Assembly: GCA_014155875.1 (NCBI GenBank)
Contig: JACEFZ010016150.1
Span: 193,814 to 257,813 of the forward strand
Source: Cepaea nemoralis
Taxonomy: Eukaryota > Mollusca > Gastropoda > Stylommatophora > Helicidae
Reading direction: 5' to 3'
DNA: 64,000 bases
Below the pieces are notes generated by a model. That model saw only the letters and a list, made by a program, of their open reading frames with translations, was not told where the DNA came from and ran no database searches. The translations under genes and the position numbers were made by a program. Position 1 is the stretch's first letter, and every line of letters begins with the position of its first letter. Positions 54,126-64,000 of this stretch are shown here, in pieces.

Positions 54126-54422
54126 TTACTTTGTTATGAATTTTGTTTTAATCGACAAGCTTTCCAGATTGAGACCTCGTTGTTTTGATCTCGCGCAATT
54201 CCAATATCTAAGATAGAAATCGTGTATTATTGAGGCCCAGACAGACGTATTTGAGTATTGTTCTTATAGCTCCAGAAGAACAAGACTCGAATACGTCCGA
54301 CTGGACCTCGATAATACTTGGGGATAGCGCCGATAGCTATGGCGGGAGTCAAATAATGAAAACTAGCTCAAGCAGTCCCCTTACAATCAGGTTACTAATG
54401 TAAGCTGGCGGTATAAACTCAA

Positions 54423-54599
54423 TTATACAAGACATCAACACTCCTTCCCATGTTCCTTGCGATCCACAGGTCAGAATCATATCACCATCGTCATAGGCGT
54501 ATCCCTGTGTACATGTGTAGTTGGTTGTATCGCCGTAGCTTGTGTTGATCGCTGCACTGTCTGTGTTTGGGACGGATGGTGGCAATCCACAGTTTATTT
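54423..54599 (-). CDS. exon 9 mirror copy
   Basis: 177 bp on the minus strand, acceptor CT at 54600-54601, again followed by TTGAGT instead of a GT donor. The shared defect means it predates the arm duplication, or that both arms are the same locus. Confidence 0.8.
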
Positions 54600-54745
54600 C
54601 TACGAGTAAACAAAAAACAGCCCGGGTATATGTTAATTTGCAGTTTATCTTTATGAAGAATTGTGGAGGAGAGAGCAGGTTTGGTAATAATATGGTAAAT
54701 AATAATTGGCGATGGCGATCCTGACTCATCCATAAACAAATGTAA

Positions 54746-55817
54746 AGGATGGAAAGGATACAGAACGAAGCTATGCGCATTATTCTTGGATGTACAAGAG
54801 ATACAGCATGCAGGGCGATGCGATACCTTCTTGATTTTCCAACCATTGAAGACAGATTACAAATTTGCAGAGCACGTGCCTATCTCAGAGTCAACGCAAT
54901 CACACAACATCCACTGTATGGTGAAATTAAGAAAGTAAAGCTCAGGTTAAAAACAGGAAAGTCATGGATGGGTCAAGTCGAAGACATTCTTCAACAGTTG
55001 TGTTCACTTGAGGACTTAGAACCTGGCGAGGAGTGGGTACAAGTGCCAAAATAGTACAGTAAGTCCTTTCAATTTGCATCCAAGTAGACAGACAATTCAG
55101 ACAAGAAAATCCAGCTGTTGTGGAGGCGGAAGTACAGGCTTTGATCCTCTAGATCTCTTTAAAAGGTGATGCTATCATTTACACAGATGGATCGGTCGTT
55201 CGACGCGTTGAGAAATTCGTGGTCTTTTACGGCTCAGGCTGGAAGGAGAATTGCGAAGAAGCTTTTGCTCTGGTGCTTTTGCTTGACCACAAATAGTTTA
55301 TGGAAGTCATGGCAGTAAGTAAAACAATAACATGGCTGGAGACACAGACTTACACTAGGCATGCTTCCTTGGGGACTTAATGAGTATACTCAGGAAGATA
55401 GAGATGGGTTGGATCCGAAGGCAGTGTTTGGTGTTTCTGGGTAGGTCACGGCTGGCAAGGTTTAGTTTAATTCTCGTGCCAAGGCATGCGGGTGTACAAG
55501 GAAATGAGCAGGCTTACAGGATTACGCGTAAGGCCACTGTGGAGGGCGGGCGAGCCATGGATCAGGCTAATATAATTAATGCTCAACGAGAAGTAAGACT
55601 TTTGAGAGAACCAAGTGATGACTGTGAATCTACAACCATGTCCAGATTGCGAGAACAGCAAGTTAAAAGAGGTGTGGCCAGACAAGAACACTACGCAGGA
55701 AGCCAAAGAAGATTGATAAACCAACACAGAACTGGCGTCGTTAGCCGCTACACGCTGCAGGATTTACTGTGTAGGGGATCCGAGCACTTATGGACTGAAT
55801 GGTTCGATGTGCAATGA
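54746..55817 (+). pseudogene. RNase H-bearing LINE, 3' part (right arm)
   Basis: Mirror of 50700-51790. 54749-55054 is open from MERIQNEAMRIILGCTRDTA to EDLEPGEEWVQVPK. The RNase H core is broken between 55055 and 55380. The C-terminal part 55380-55817 contains LVPRHAGVQGNEQAY and RRLINQHRTGVVSRYTLQDL, ending EHLWTEWFDVQ. The left arm has a shift within the R-R-L-I-x-Q-H-R-T-G block that is absent here. Confidence 0.8.
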
Positions 55818-56086
55818 GGATGATCTTTCGACTAACTAACTATGAATATTTGATTACAGATAATCTTGTATAGTATAGACACGTATGTTAGTTTTCTGCA
55901 CGAGTATGCCCACAGTTTGACTATTATGGTCCTGTTTTAAGTCAGAACTGCCTCTGATCCCACATGACAGCAGTAGCTAAGGAATTGTTGCATCAGTAAC
56001 ATAGCCATCGTGTGTAGGTCTTTCAGGCGAACCTTGTTGAAGACTCGTTGTAGATGCCTGGGACGTTAGGACGCATGACTCAGCTG

Positions 56087-59000
56087 CAGGGCAGGATTTA
56101 GACTTGATAAGGCCCTAAGCTATTTGACATCAATCAATCAATCAATCATGTGCCATGCCGGAAAGCGTGGGCGGTCATGACTCGCCATTTCACTCGATCA
56201 CCAGTGTCGTGGATCAGCTCAGTGTTCCTGTCTCGTCCATGCCATGTGGCCAAGCTATCCAGGTATTTTCCTCTCGGTCTTCCTCTTGGTCTGTTCCCTT
56301 CGATCTTGCCAGTTGTCACTAAGTTCTCCAATCCATTTCTTCTCATAACATGTCCAAAATATTTTGACTGTCTACGTCTAATTTCTCTAATCAGTTTACG
56401 ATGTTCATTTGTCTCCTGTAGTACTTGGTCATTGGTTTTTCTGTCTGTCCATGGTATTCTTTGCATTTTCCTCAGAAACCACATTTCTGCAGCCATCAGA
56501 TGCTTTTCAGCTTGACTGCTCATTGTCCAAGTTTCACATCCATACAAAAGAACAGGCTCTATGTATCCCCTCAACACTCTTTTTCTCGTTCTCAATTGAC
56601 ATCTTTTTATTGGTCAGAATGTTTTTCATATTGCTAAAGGCTACTTTCGCCATGGCGATTCTTGTTCTAATCTCTTCAAGGCATCTCCCATCAGATGTTA
56701 TGACTGTTCCAAGATAATTGTATCCGATTCACTTGTTGAAGAATATTTCCATTTACTTGTATATTACATTGTGGCACTTCTTCCTTCCTAGTGACGACCA
56801 TAACCTGAGTCTTTTTACAATTTAATTCTAACCCCAGTTGCTCACTGTGTACAACAACCGCATCTACTAATTGTTGCAGGTCCTGCGCATTGTCTGCAAT
56901 TAATACTGTATCATCTGCATATCTAATGTTATTGATGTTTCGTCCTCCAATGCTGATTCCATTTATATCCTCTACATTTCTGAAAATATTTTCACTGTAT
57001 AGGGAAAAAAGATCTGGAGACATCACACATCCCTGCCTAACACCTCTCTTAATTGGCTGATACTGTCCCACTTCATTATCAATCCTTATTGCAGCTTGTT
57101 GTTTCCAATATATGTTTTTTATAAGTCTAATGTCTTTCCCATCAATTTGTAGATCTGCAAGCATATCCACCATGTTGACATGTCTAACTCTATCAAAAGC
57201 CTTTGTATAGTCAATAAAGCAAAGATGTATATCCTTGTTTACTTCTATAGCACGTTCAATAACTGTTCGCAGCATATACACAGCATTTACTGTACCCTTT
57301 CCTTCTACAAACCCACATTGTTCTTACCCTATTTCAGGTTGTATCTTCTTCCTCACTCTTTGCATGATAATTCTTAGCAAAATCTTTGTGATGTGACTCA
57401 TTATACTAATTGTTCTATGTTGATCACATTCCAAGGTTCCTGATTTCTTTGGGATTGCAATAAATACAGAGTTACATAATTCAGGAGGTATATCTCCAGT
57501 ATCATATAATGTGTTCATCAGTCTGGTGACTTGCTCTAGTCCAAATTCTTCTAAAGCTTTAATCATTTCTGTTGTGATGTTATCTGCACCGGGGGCCTTG
57601 CCAGCTTTCATATGCTCAAGAACATTTCGAACCTCCATCTCCAAAATTGGCGGTCCTTCATTATTAAATCTAATATCATACTGTTCGTCTCTGTTATCAT
57701 CATAAAGGTGTTTCACATAATCTGTCCATACATGTAGAATCTGGTCTTTTTCTATTATGATTTTTCCATCTTCAGTTTTTAGACACCCTGTTGATGTACT
57801 TGTTCTTTTATTAGTAAGTTCCTGAATTCTTTTGTGCACTAATTTGGTATTTTGACTGTTGTGTTGGTTTTCAATTTCTAAGCACTTTTCCTCAAGCCAT
57901 GCTTCTTTTGCCTCCTTACATAATATTCTGTACTTGTCTGTGAATTTCTTCATATTTGACAGAATTATTTTTGTTTGAGTCTTCTTGTTTCCATGAGGTG
58001 TAAAATTTCTTCAGTCATCCATTTCTTACGACCCACCTTTCTTTAATTTTGGAATAGTTGTTTCTGCAGCCACATTGATTGAGTTCTTCAACGCTTCCCA
58101 TTGATCATCCACATCCTGGAATAATATCTCTAGATCAGACAAAATTTCAAATCTGTTCTGTACTTCTATGTTGAATTTGTTTTGTATTTCCTTGTCATTA
58201 CTCAATGTACACAAAAATATTTAGTGTTTCCTGTTATATACTTGACTTTCTTCAACATTATCCTCAATGTTCCTGTGAGTAATCTGTGGTCACTATAACA
58301 ATCAGCATTGGGAACTGTTTTTGCTAGTGTTAATGCGTTTCTAAATCTTCGGCTAATCAGAATGTAGTCAATCTGGTTTCTAATCCTGCTATCAGGACTC
58401 CTCCATGTCCATAATCTTCTAGGGTGTTGCTTGAACCAGGTGTTTCCTACAATCATTTCATATTCTTTTGCCCATTCTACGAGTCTGTATCCTCTTTCAT
58501 TTCTCTCTCCTAAACCATAGTTTCCTACTGTGTATCTATTCCCTTGATTTCTTACTTTTGCATTGAAGTCCCCTATTATGATGTTTATTTCTGAATTTTT
58601 ACATTTCTTTAAGGCAGAATCTATGTCATTACAAAATTATTCTACACTATCTTCACTGGATTCTCCTGTTGGGGCATATACTTGAATACTATTTATGCTA
58701 AAAGGTCTGCCACTTAATTTAACTAGTAGAACTCTGTCCGACACGGCCCAATATCCTTGAACAGATTCTGCTGTTTTCCGGTCCAAAATAATTGCCACTC
58801 CTCTATGACGATCTTCACCTCCAGAATAAATAATCTTGAAATCTTTCTCTATCTTGATGCCTGCTCCTGTCCATCTCGTTTCACACATACATAAAATATA
58901 AATTTTTTCCCCTTTCAATTTCTTGTCTTATGTTCTCTAATGTTCCGTCGTTGTTTAACGTCCTAACGTTCCAAGTTGCTAATTTTAACGTCACTGTCCT

Positions 59001-59677
59001 TGTCTTGCGATGATCAGTCTTTAAGCGAATCATGATATACTACGCACTTTTAAAGAGGTAGTTTGCCGTTGCTTTCCTCTATGGCAGTGACCTTACTGGT
59101 CGGAGACCGTAGCCATTGACTCAAGAAGAGTTCCTCTGCCTGCCGTCGTGAAGCTCGAGGCCATGACCCACAATATCTGTCGGCTGCCCTCAAAATTTCA
59201 TCCACCACCTGCCTTCCGTGGCTTCTTTTGTAAACGTCAAATAAAAGGAACACAAAATAACATCACATAATCCTCAGGAAAACACTATTCACAGGAACTC
59301 CATAGGAAATTACACGAAATCCAAAGGATAACACTAAATAGCGTCCCTCCGAAAAGTAACGCTTCATTTTGTCGCCATTGTACCGGAAGTTAGATATTTG
59401 AAATATGGGGCCCTTTATAAGCGGCCACTTTATAGGGGCCCGGTTATCGGTAAAGCAAACCCTAGCGCTTAGTTCTTCGAAAAGACGCGCTAAAAAATAT
59501 TGGGTGAAGAGTATGGGACGTCCCGGACGTGCAACATTGGGACTAATAATGCTGCAGTATATTTAAGTATACATATATGACAATTGCTCACTCGGACAAT
59601 ATTTTTTGGCCCCCCCCCCCACTTTCTTGGGGGCCCCAATCTATAGCTTGTGTAGCTTATACGTAAATCCTGCACTG
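56087..59677. mobile_element. hAT element with 8-bp target duplication (right arm)
   Basis: Mirror of 46861-50451. ctcagctg flanks it at 56079-56086 and 59678-59685. The ends are cagggcaggatttagacttg (56087) and the inverse of cagtgcaggatttacg (59677). Confidence 0.8.
56128..59240 (-). pseudogene. near full-length RTE LINE (right arm)
   Basis: Mirror of 47300-50409 with fewer breaks in the RT: 57281-56691 is open for 196 codons with FIDYTKAFDRVRHVNMVDML, RGVRQGCVMSPDLFSLYSEN and RYADDTVLIADNAQDLQQLV. 57953-57324 is open for 209 codons from the linker to the thumb, with GKAPGADNITTEMIKALEEF. The C-terminus 56595-56146 is continuous to HAFRHGT. Breaks remain in the endonuclease near 58640 and 58220. 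Compared with the left arm, most differences are one-base indels. Confidence 0.85.
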
Positions 59678-59780
59678 CTCAGCTGTTTCTGATAGCAGTC
59701 GCAGCAGTCAAATAACGAAACTAGCTCAACAAGTCTCCTTACACGCAGGTAACTAATGTAAGCTAGAGGTATAAACTCAC

Positions 59781-59957
59781 TTATACAAGACATCAACACT
59801 CCTTCCCACATTCCTTGCGATCCACAGGTCAGGATCATATCACCCTCATCATAGGTGTATCCCTGTGTACATGTGTAGTTGGCTGTATCGCCGTAACTTG
59901 TGTCAGTCACTGCGAGGTCTGTGTTTGAGGCTGATGGTGGCTGTCCACAGTTTATTT
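59781..59957 (-). CDS. exon 8 mirror copy, intact
   Basis: 177 bp on the minus strand, acceptor at 59958-59959, donor A|gtgagt (read inverted at 59776-59780). It encodes the full CCP module including G-M-W-E-G-V-L-M-S-C-I, which in the left-arm copy is frameshifted. Confidence 0.85.
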
Positions 59958-60274
59958 CTACAAATAAACAGAATTAAGTCCATGTATATGCTAGATTGCA
60001 GTTTATCTTTATGGAGCGGAATGAGAGAGAGAGCAGGTATTGTAATAAGTGAAAGAAAACTAGAAGGAAAACGAGAGACAGAGGGACGTTGTGACGAATG
60101 ACCGCTCATCTTTTCACGATGTTCCTCGATATGTCCTTCCAAAGACTAGTAATTTATTATTTATCACTTTTGCTGTTATCTGTTGGGGTATCATCATTAC
60201 ACTCCGGACAAGTCCACACGTGCTCAGACCCCCCCTCCCCCACACATACACACACAAAAGAAAGAAAATACGCA

Positions 60275-61450
60275 TTAGCGTCCGGCGGCTAATAATGTCA
60301 GTTCTGTATTGGTTGTCCTACCCCTTGTTCTCCCGATGTGCTCTTCGTGTTTGGCCGTGCCAATTTTTACTCCAAAGTCTCTCATTTTGGACACCAAAGT
60401 CGATTTACTGGTGTCAAACGCATCCGCTCTCCACGTCTCTCTAAGGGCATTCATAATAACGGCATCCTCCATACGCTGGCCATCTGCAGGGCATGCAGAG
60501 CAGGCAAGTTTATCGGTTCGCTCATTTCCCTCAACTCCTGCATGTCCCGGAACGAACGAACGAACAGACTTTATTTTCAAAGGGTAACAAATTGGGCACG
60601 CAGGCCCGTCTTACATTCGGCCCTTCCAATCACTCATCTTTCGTTCATCAATAGTGCATAGGAAAAAAACATTGTCAAATGAATTTTGTAAACATAAACA
60701 ATGCATATTACCATGTTATGAGACACATCCACCACCCACCCACACATCCCCATTCACCCCACATCTCCCACCCAACCACACACACAATCCAGACACACAT
60801 ACATTCCCCCACTCATCCACCATATCCCCACACGTACACATCTCCCCACCCACACACACCACCCACCTACCCACCACACATCCCATCCACCCACACCCCA
60901 AGCACACATACATTCCCCAACCCACACATCCCCCCACACACACACATCCACCCACCTACACACATCTCCCCACCCACTCACATATCCTCCACCCGTCCCA
61001 TTACCCACCAACAATCACCCACCCACATATCCTCCTCCACCCACACACCTCCAACCACCCAGCCGAACACACATCCCTCAACCACACATTCCCCACACAC
61101 ACACCTCCCCGCCAACTCACATATTCCGCACCTACCCACACACAAATTCCGCACTCACCCAAATAATCTCCCATCTCCCTAGCCAAACTGAAAATGAAGG
61201 TGACTCTACGGACAACAGCCCTCCTTAGCGATTCAATCCACTGTCTACGTACAGAACTGCCTCGACCTTTCGGATAATGCTCATTGAATCACTCATCACA
61301 CACACGATGGTATAGTTCTGTGATTCCAGACATATGAAAGCCCGTGTTACTGCCATCGTCATGCTGCTCGTGGTCATAGAGTGGGAACCATTGGCATCTT
61401 GAATAGTACGGCCCGCTGACCGTGCCACGAATGCCCCTTCTGCTATGTTT
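60275..61450 (-). pseudogene. RNase H-bearing LINE, split by an insertion (right arm)
   Basis: Mirror of 45085-46265: VPGHAGVEGNERTDKLACSA lies at 60545-60480, the upstream RNase H block (GSHSMTTSSMTMAVTRAF) at about 61400-61300. 60545-61190 holds the mirrored GT-rich/(GTTC)n insert. Here the sequence before the insert is a few bases different in the tail of the G/C runs. Confidence 0.75.
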
Positions 61451-62428
61451 TAGAGGATGTTATCCCAGGATAGACAGTCAGCAGAGTAGCCAGTTTCATG
61501 TTTAGATCCCATTGTATAGATTATTGATAATTATTGGATCTGATAGAATCACGCGGGTTTCCTTGTCGTTGAGTTGGTAGTTTAGCTGGTCGGCCTTGAG
61601 TTCTGGAGGAATGGTCACGTCGTCTTCCTGTAGTTGTCAGCTTGCTGTTCTGTGTGTACGTTTGATAGGATAATCGGATTGTCTGTCTGTGTATCTTTTT
61701 TGTTTACTTTATGTTGCTGTTATTTTGTCATGTTGTTTCATTACCGGTAGCACTGCATAGGACACAGATGTGTTTTGCTTGCTGTGTTGGAAGGCCCACG
61801 GTTTAACTTCTCTGTTTGTCTGTATACAAACGTCCACTGTTTAACTATTACATTTCTATGTACGAAAACGCCAAATGTTCAACAACTGTGTTTGTTTAAT
61901 GTGTTTATTGTTCGCTTTGTGTAATGTCTCTTCTATTAGCAGAACGTCTGCTGTGCAACCCCTATGTCCTTGTAGTGAATATGGTCTACCTGTATTACTT
62001 TCTATTAAGTGCAGTTCTACTTCAGGCAATACTCGGATGACATTGGATTCAAAAAGCTTGACTAAATAGTCAAAGGTCTCTCGCTGTATTGTTGTACTAA
62101 AAGTGTACACACTTTATTCTCAAAATCAATAAATGGATGTGTTTAATTGAGAAAAAAGGAGGCAGACCGTAGTTCTTCTGCTCAAGAGATATATTGTTGA
62201 CGTATGTATGTATATTTGTATAGCACATTGTTGTAGAACTGAGGCTTGTCTTCGTGTATTTGATTTGCTAATTGTCCGTGTTGTCATCATATTTCACAAT
62301 CCCTGAATTTTGGATTGTTTTATTTGCTCATGTTGTAGGGGGTTGGCGTCACAGAGTTCACATCTACATGCTCCAGTTCTACTTGTAACTTTCCTTTCAC
62401 GTATGTTATCATCTTCTCCCTGTCCTAT

Positions 62429-62429
<1 letters not shown>
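61451..62429. other. mirrored cassette intron
   Basis: Reverse complement of about 44125-45084. A minus-strand frame of 84 codons (62110-61856) is open here but broken in the left arm; it shows no domain I recognise. Confidence 0.45.
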
Positions 62430-62474
<45 letters not shown>

Positions 62475-62536
62475 TCTTTCTCTCCCCTCTCTCCCCCTCT
62501 CTCTCTCTCTCCCCCTCTCTCTCTCCCCTCTCTCTC

Positions 62537-62604
<68 letters not shown>
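62430..62604. repeat. (CT)n microsatellite, mirror
   Basis: Mirror of the 43955-44124 GA run, with a slightly different length. Confidence 0.95.
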
Positions 62605-62606
<2 letters not shown>

Positions 62607-62904
62607 CACACTAAGATAAATGTAAAGATGACAGACTAATTCAGAAATCCGTGTCGAGTTCTATAGACAAATCAGGGGAGGAAGGTGTATGACACGGAAA
62701 ATAACATATCTCCTGGGGACTGGATGTGAGAAATTATGGTTGTTGAATAGTATTACTATATATAATGCGTATTTTTGCACTCTAGATATACTCACAGGTG
62801 TTTAGTCCCTCTTAGTGGATGCAGTATATATTCATTATTCCCTGTGGACTGTCGCTTGGTACTTCCTGTGATTTCAAATTACTGCAGTAGCTGTACATGG
62901 TATT

Positions 62905-63540
62905 AAATCACTAACCGTGTGGTCGCCTGTGGATGTCTCACAAATATCCATATCACTAACCGTGTGGTCGCCTGTGGATGTCTCACAAATATCCATATCA
63001 CTAACCGTGTGGTCGCCTGTGGATGTCTCACAAATATCCATATCACTAACCGTGTGGTCGCCTGTGGATGTCTCACAAATATCCATATCACTAACCGTTT
63101 TGTCGCCTGTGGATGTCTCACAAATATCCATATCACTAGCCGTGTGGTCGCCTGTGGATGTCTCACAAATATCCATATCACTAACCGTGTAGTCGCCTGT
63201 GGATGTCTCACAAATATCCATATCACTAGCCGTGTGGTCGCCTGTGGATGTCTCACAAATATCCATATCACTAACCGTGTGGTCGCCTGTGGATGTCTCA
63301 CAAATATCCATATCACTAACCGTGTGGTCGCCTGTGGATGTCTCACAAATATCCATATCACTAACCGTTTTGTCGCCTGTGGATGTCTCACAAATATCCA
63401 TATCACTAGCCGTGTGGTCGCCTGTGGATGTCTCACAAATATCCATATCACTAACCGTGTAGTCGCCTGTGGATGTCTCACAAATATCCATATCACTAGC
63501 CGTGTGGTCGCCTGTGGATGTCTCACAAATATCCTTAATG
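62905..63540. repeat. 45-bp minisatellite, mirror, about 14 copies
   Basis: Units as in the left arm, but with a variant aaccgttttgtcgcc occurring twice 270 bp apart (near 63090 and 63360), indicating duplication of a six-unit block. The left array lacks that variant. Confidence 0.95.
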
Positions 63541-63665
63541 AACACGACATAGGAGACGCCTGGGATGTCAGGACGTGTGACTTAACTGTTTCTGATAGCA
63601 GTGGCAGTAATCAAATCATGAAACTATCTCAAGCAGTCTCCTTACATGCAGGTAACTAATGTAAG

Positions 63666-63908
63666 TTAAAGTTAGCTGCATATCCTTTACATGACGTTGT
63701 AGTCAACTCCAGCATTTTTTTTCTGTTGTGATATCTTGGCAAGTTTACGTTCAGTAGTTTGCCATTGTTGTCTGAACGACCAGTACCCATATCATTTCGT
63801 AAACAAACAACGTAGGCGGTCTGTTGCCAAATCCGCCCGCAGATGTGTTTCGAACGCGGGTATGCGAGATTACGAACTGAGTCCGCGTCTCTTCGCCACG
63901 GATACGGC
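63666..63908 (-). mobile_element. tRNA-derived SINE, mirror
   Basis: Reverse complement of the 42564-42806 SINE with several substitutions; flanked by aactaatgtaag (63654-63665) and aattaatgtaag (63909-63920). Confidence 0.8.
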
Positions 63909-63938
63909 AATTAATGTAAGCTAGCGGTATAAACTCAC

Positions 63939-64000
63939 TTATACAAGACATCAACACTCCTTCCCACATTCCTTGCGATCCACAGGTCAGGATCATATCA
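63939..64000 (-). CDS. exon 7 mirror copy, cut by window end
   Basis: The last 62 bases of the window are the 3' part of the CCP exon on the minus strand, with donor A|gtgagt. It reads G-M-W-E-G where the left arm reads G-T-W-E-G, a real multi-base difference (atgtggg against acatggg). Confidence 0.8.

Larger units (their letters stand above)
42460..64000. repeat. giant inverted repeat (palindrome), arms of at least 10.7 kb
   Basis: Sequence from about 42462 to 53266 is found again in reverse complement from 53271 to 64000, with position p pairing roughly to 106537-p. Landmarks on both arms: exon 7/63939, SINE 42564/63666, 45-bp array 43108/62905, GA run 43955/62430, RNase H LINE 45085/61450, exon 8/59781, hAT 46861/56087, RNase H LINE end 50700/55817, exon 9/54423 and exon 10/53269. 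The right arm is still matching at the last base, so the true end lies beyond the window. Arms differ by small indels, scattered substitutions and array copy number. Confidence 0.95.

Overview
The window is eukaryotic nuclear DNA from an invertebrate animal, most likely a lophotrochozoan and plausibly a mollusc. The grounds are spliced GT-AG exons encoding secreted ShKT and Sushi/CCP modules, abundant RTE-type and RNase H-bearing non-LTR retrotransposons, tRNA-derived SINEs, hAT and Tc1/mariner-like remnants, TIR and fold-back elements, and very dense micro- and minisatellites. The species call is inference from family resemblance only. No prokaryotic operon, CRISPR array, rRNA or clear functional tRNA gene was seen.

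The one host gene I can reconstruct runs left to right on the + strand. It has a signal-peptide exon (7862-7940), a ShKT-like exon (25736-25861), a second small Cys-rich exon (30591-30701) and a series of CCP exons (31094-31294, 36297-36473, 39503-39679, 42357-42533, 46582-46757, 51933-52109, 53096-53266). Every visible intron is phase 1, and the codons split across junctions join into the expected residues just before the first CCP cysteine. The last four CCP exons are near-identical cassettes that carry the same flanking intron sequence, so the array grew by recent tandem duplication. The remaining sequence is almost entirely intron filled with repeats.

Layout: 1-1178 holds a hAT transposase remnant ending at its terminal repeat. 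1.2-7.8 kb holds simple repeats, a LINE 3' end, a 73-bp satellite that looks derived from an RTE 3' end, and a copy of a repeat with a hammerhead-ribozyme-like core. 7.9-25.7 kb is intron 1, with a 51-bp minisatellite split by a nearly open LINE, a 39-bp minisatellite, fold-back elements and SINEs. 25.7-42.3 kb holds the ShKT and first CCP exons, RTE copies with nested insertions, a transposase pseudogene and a TIR element containing telomere-like hexamers. About 42.5-64 kb is one giant inverted repeat.

The inverted repeat is the most striking feature. Sequence from about 42.47 kb to 53.27 kb is repeated in reverse complement from 53.27 kb to the window end, with a 4-nt turn inside a CCP exon; position p pairs roughly with 106537-p. 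The arms carry the same exons, SINE, hAT plus RTE nest, RNase H LINE and minisatellites, but differ by scattered indels, some substitutions and minisatellite copy number. It may be a real palindrome, an inverted join of two haplotypes, or a fold-back read artefact; the sequence alone cannot decide.
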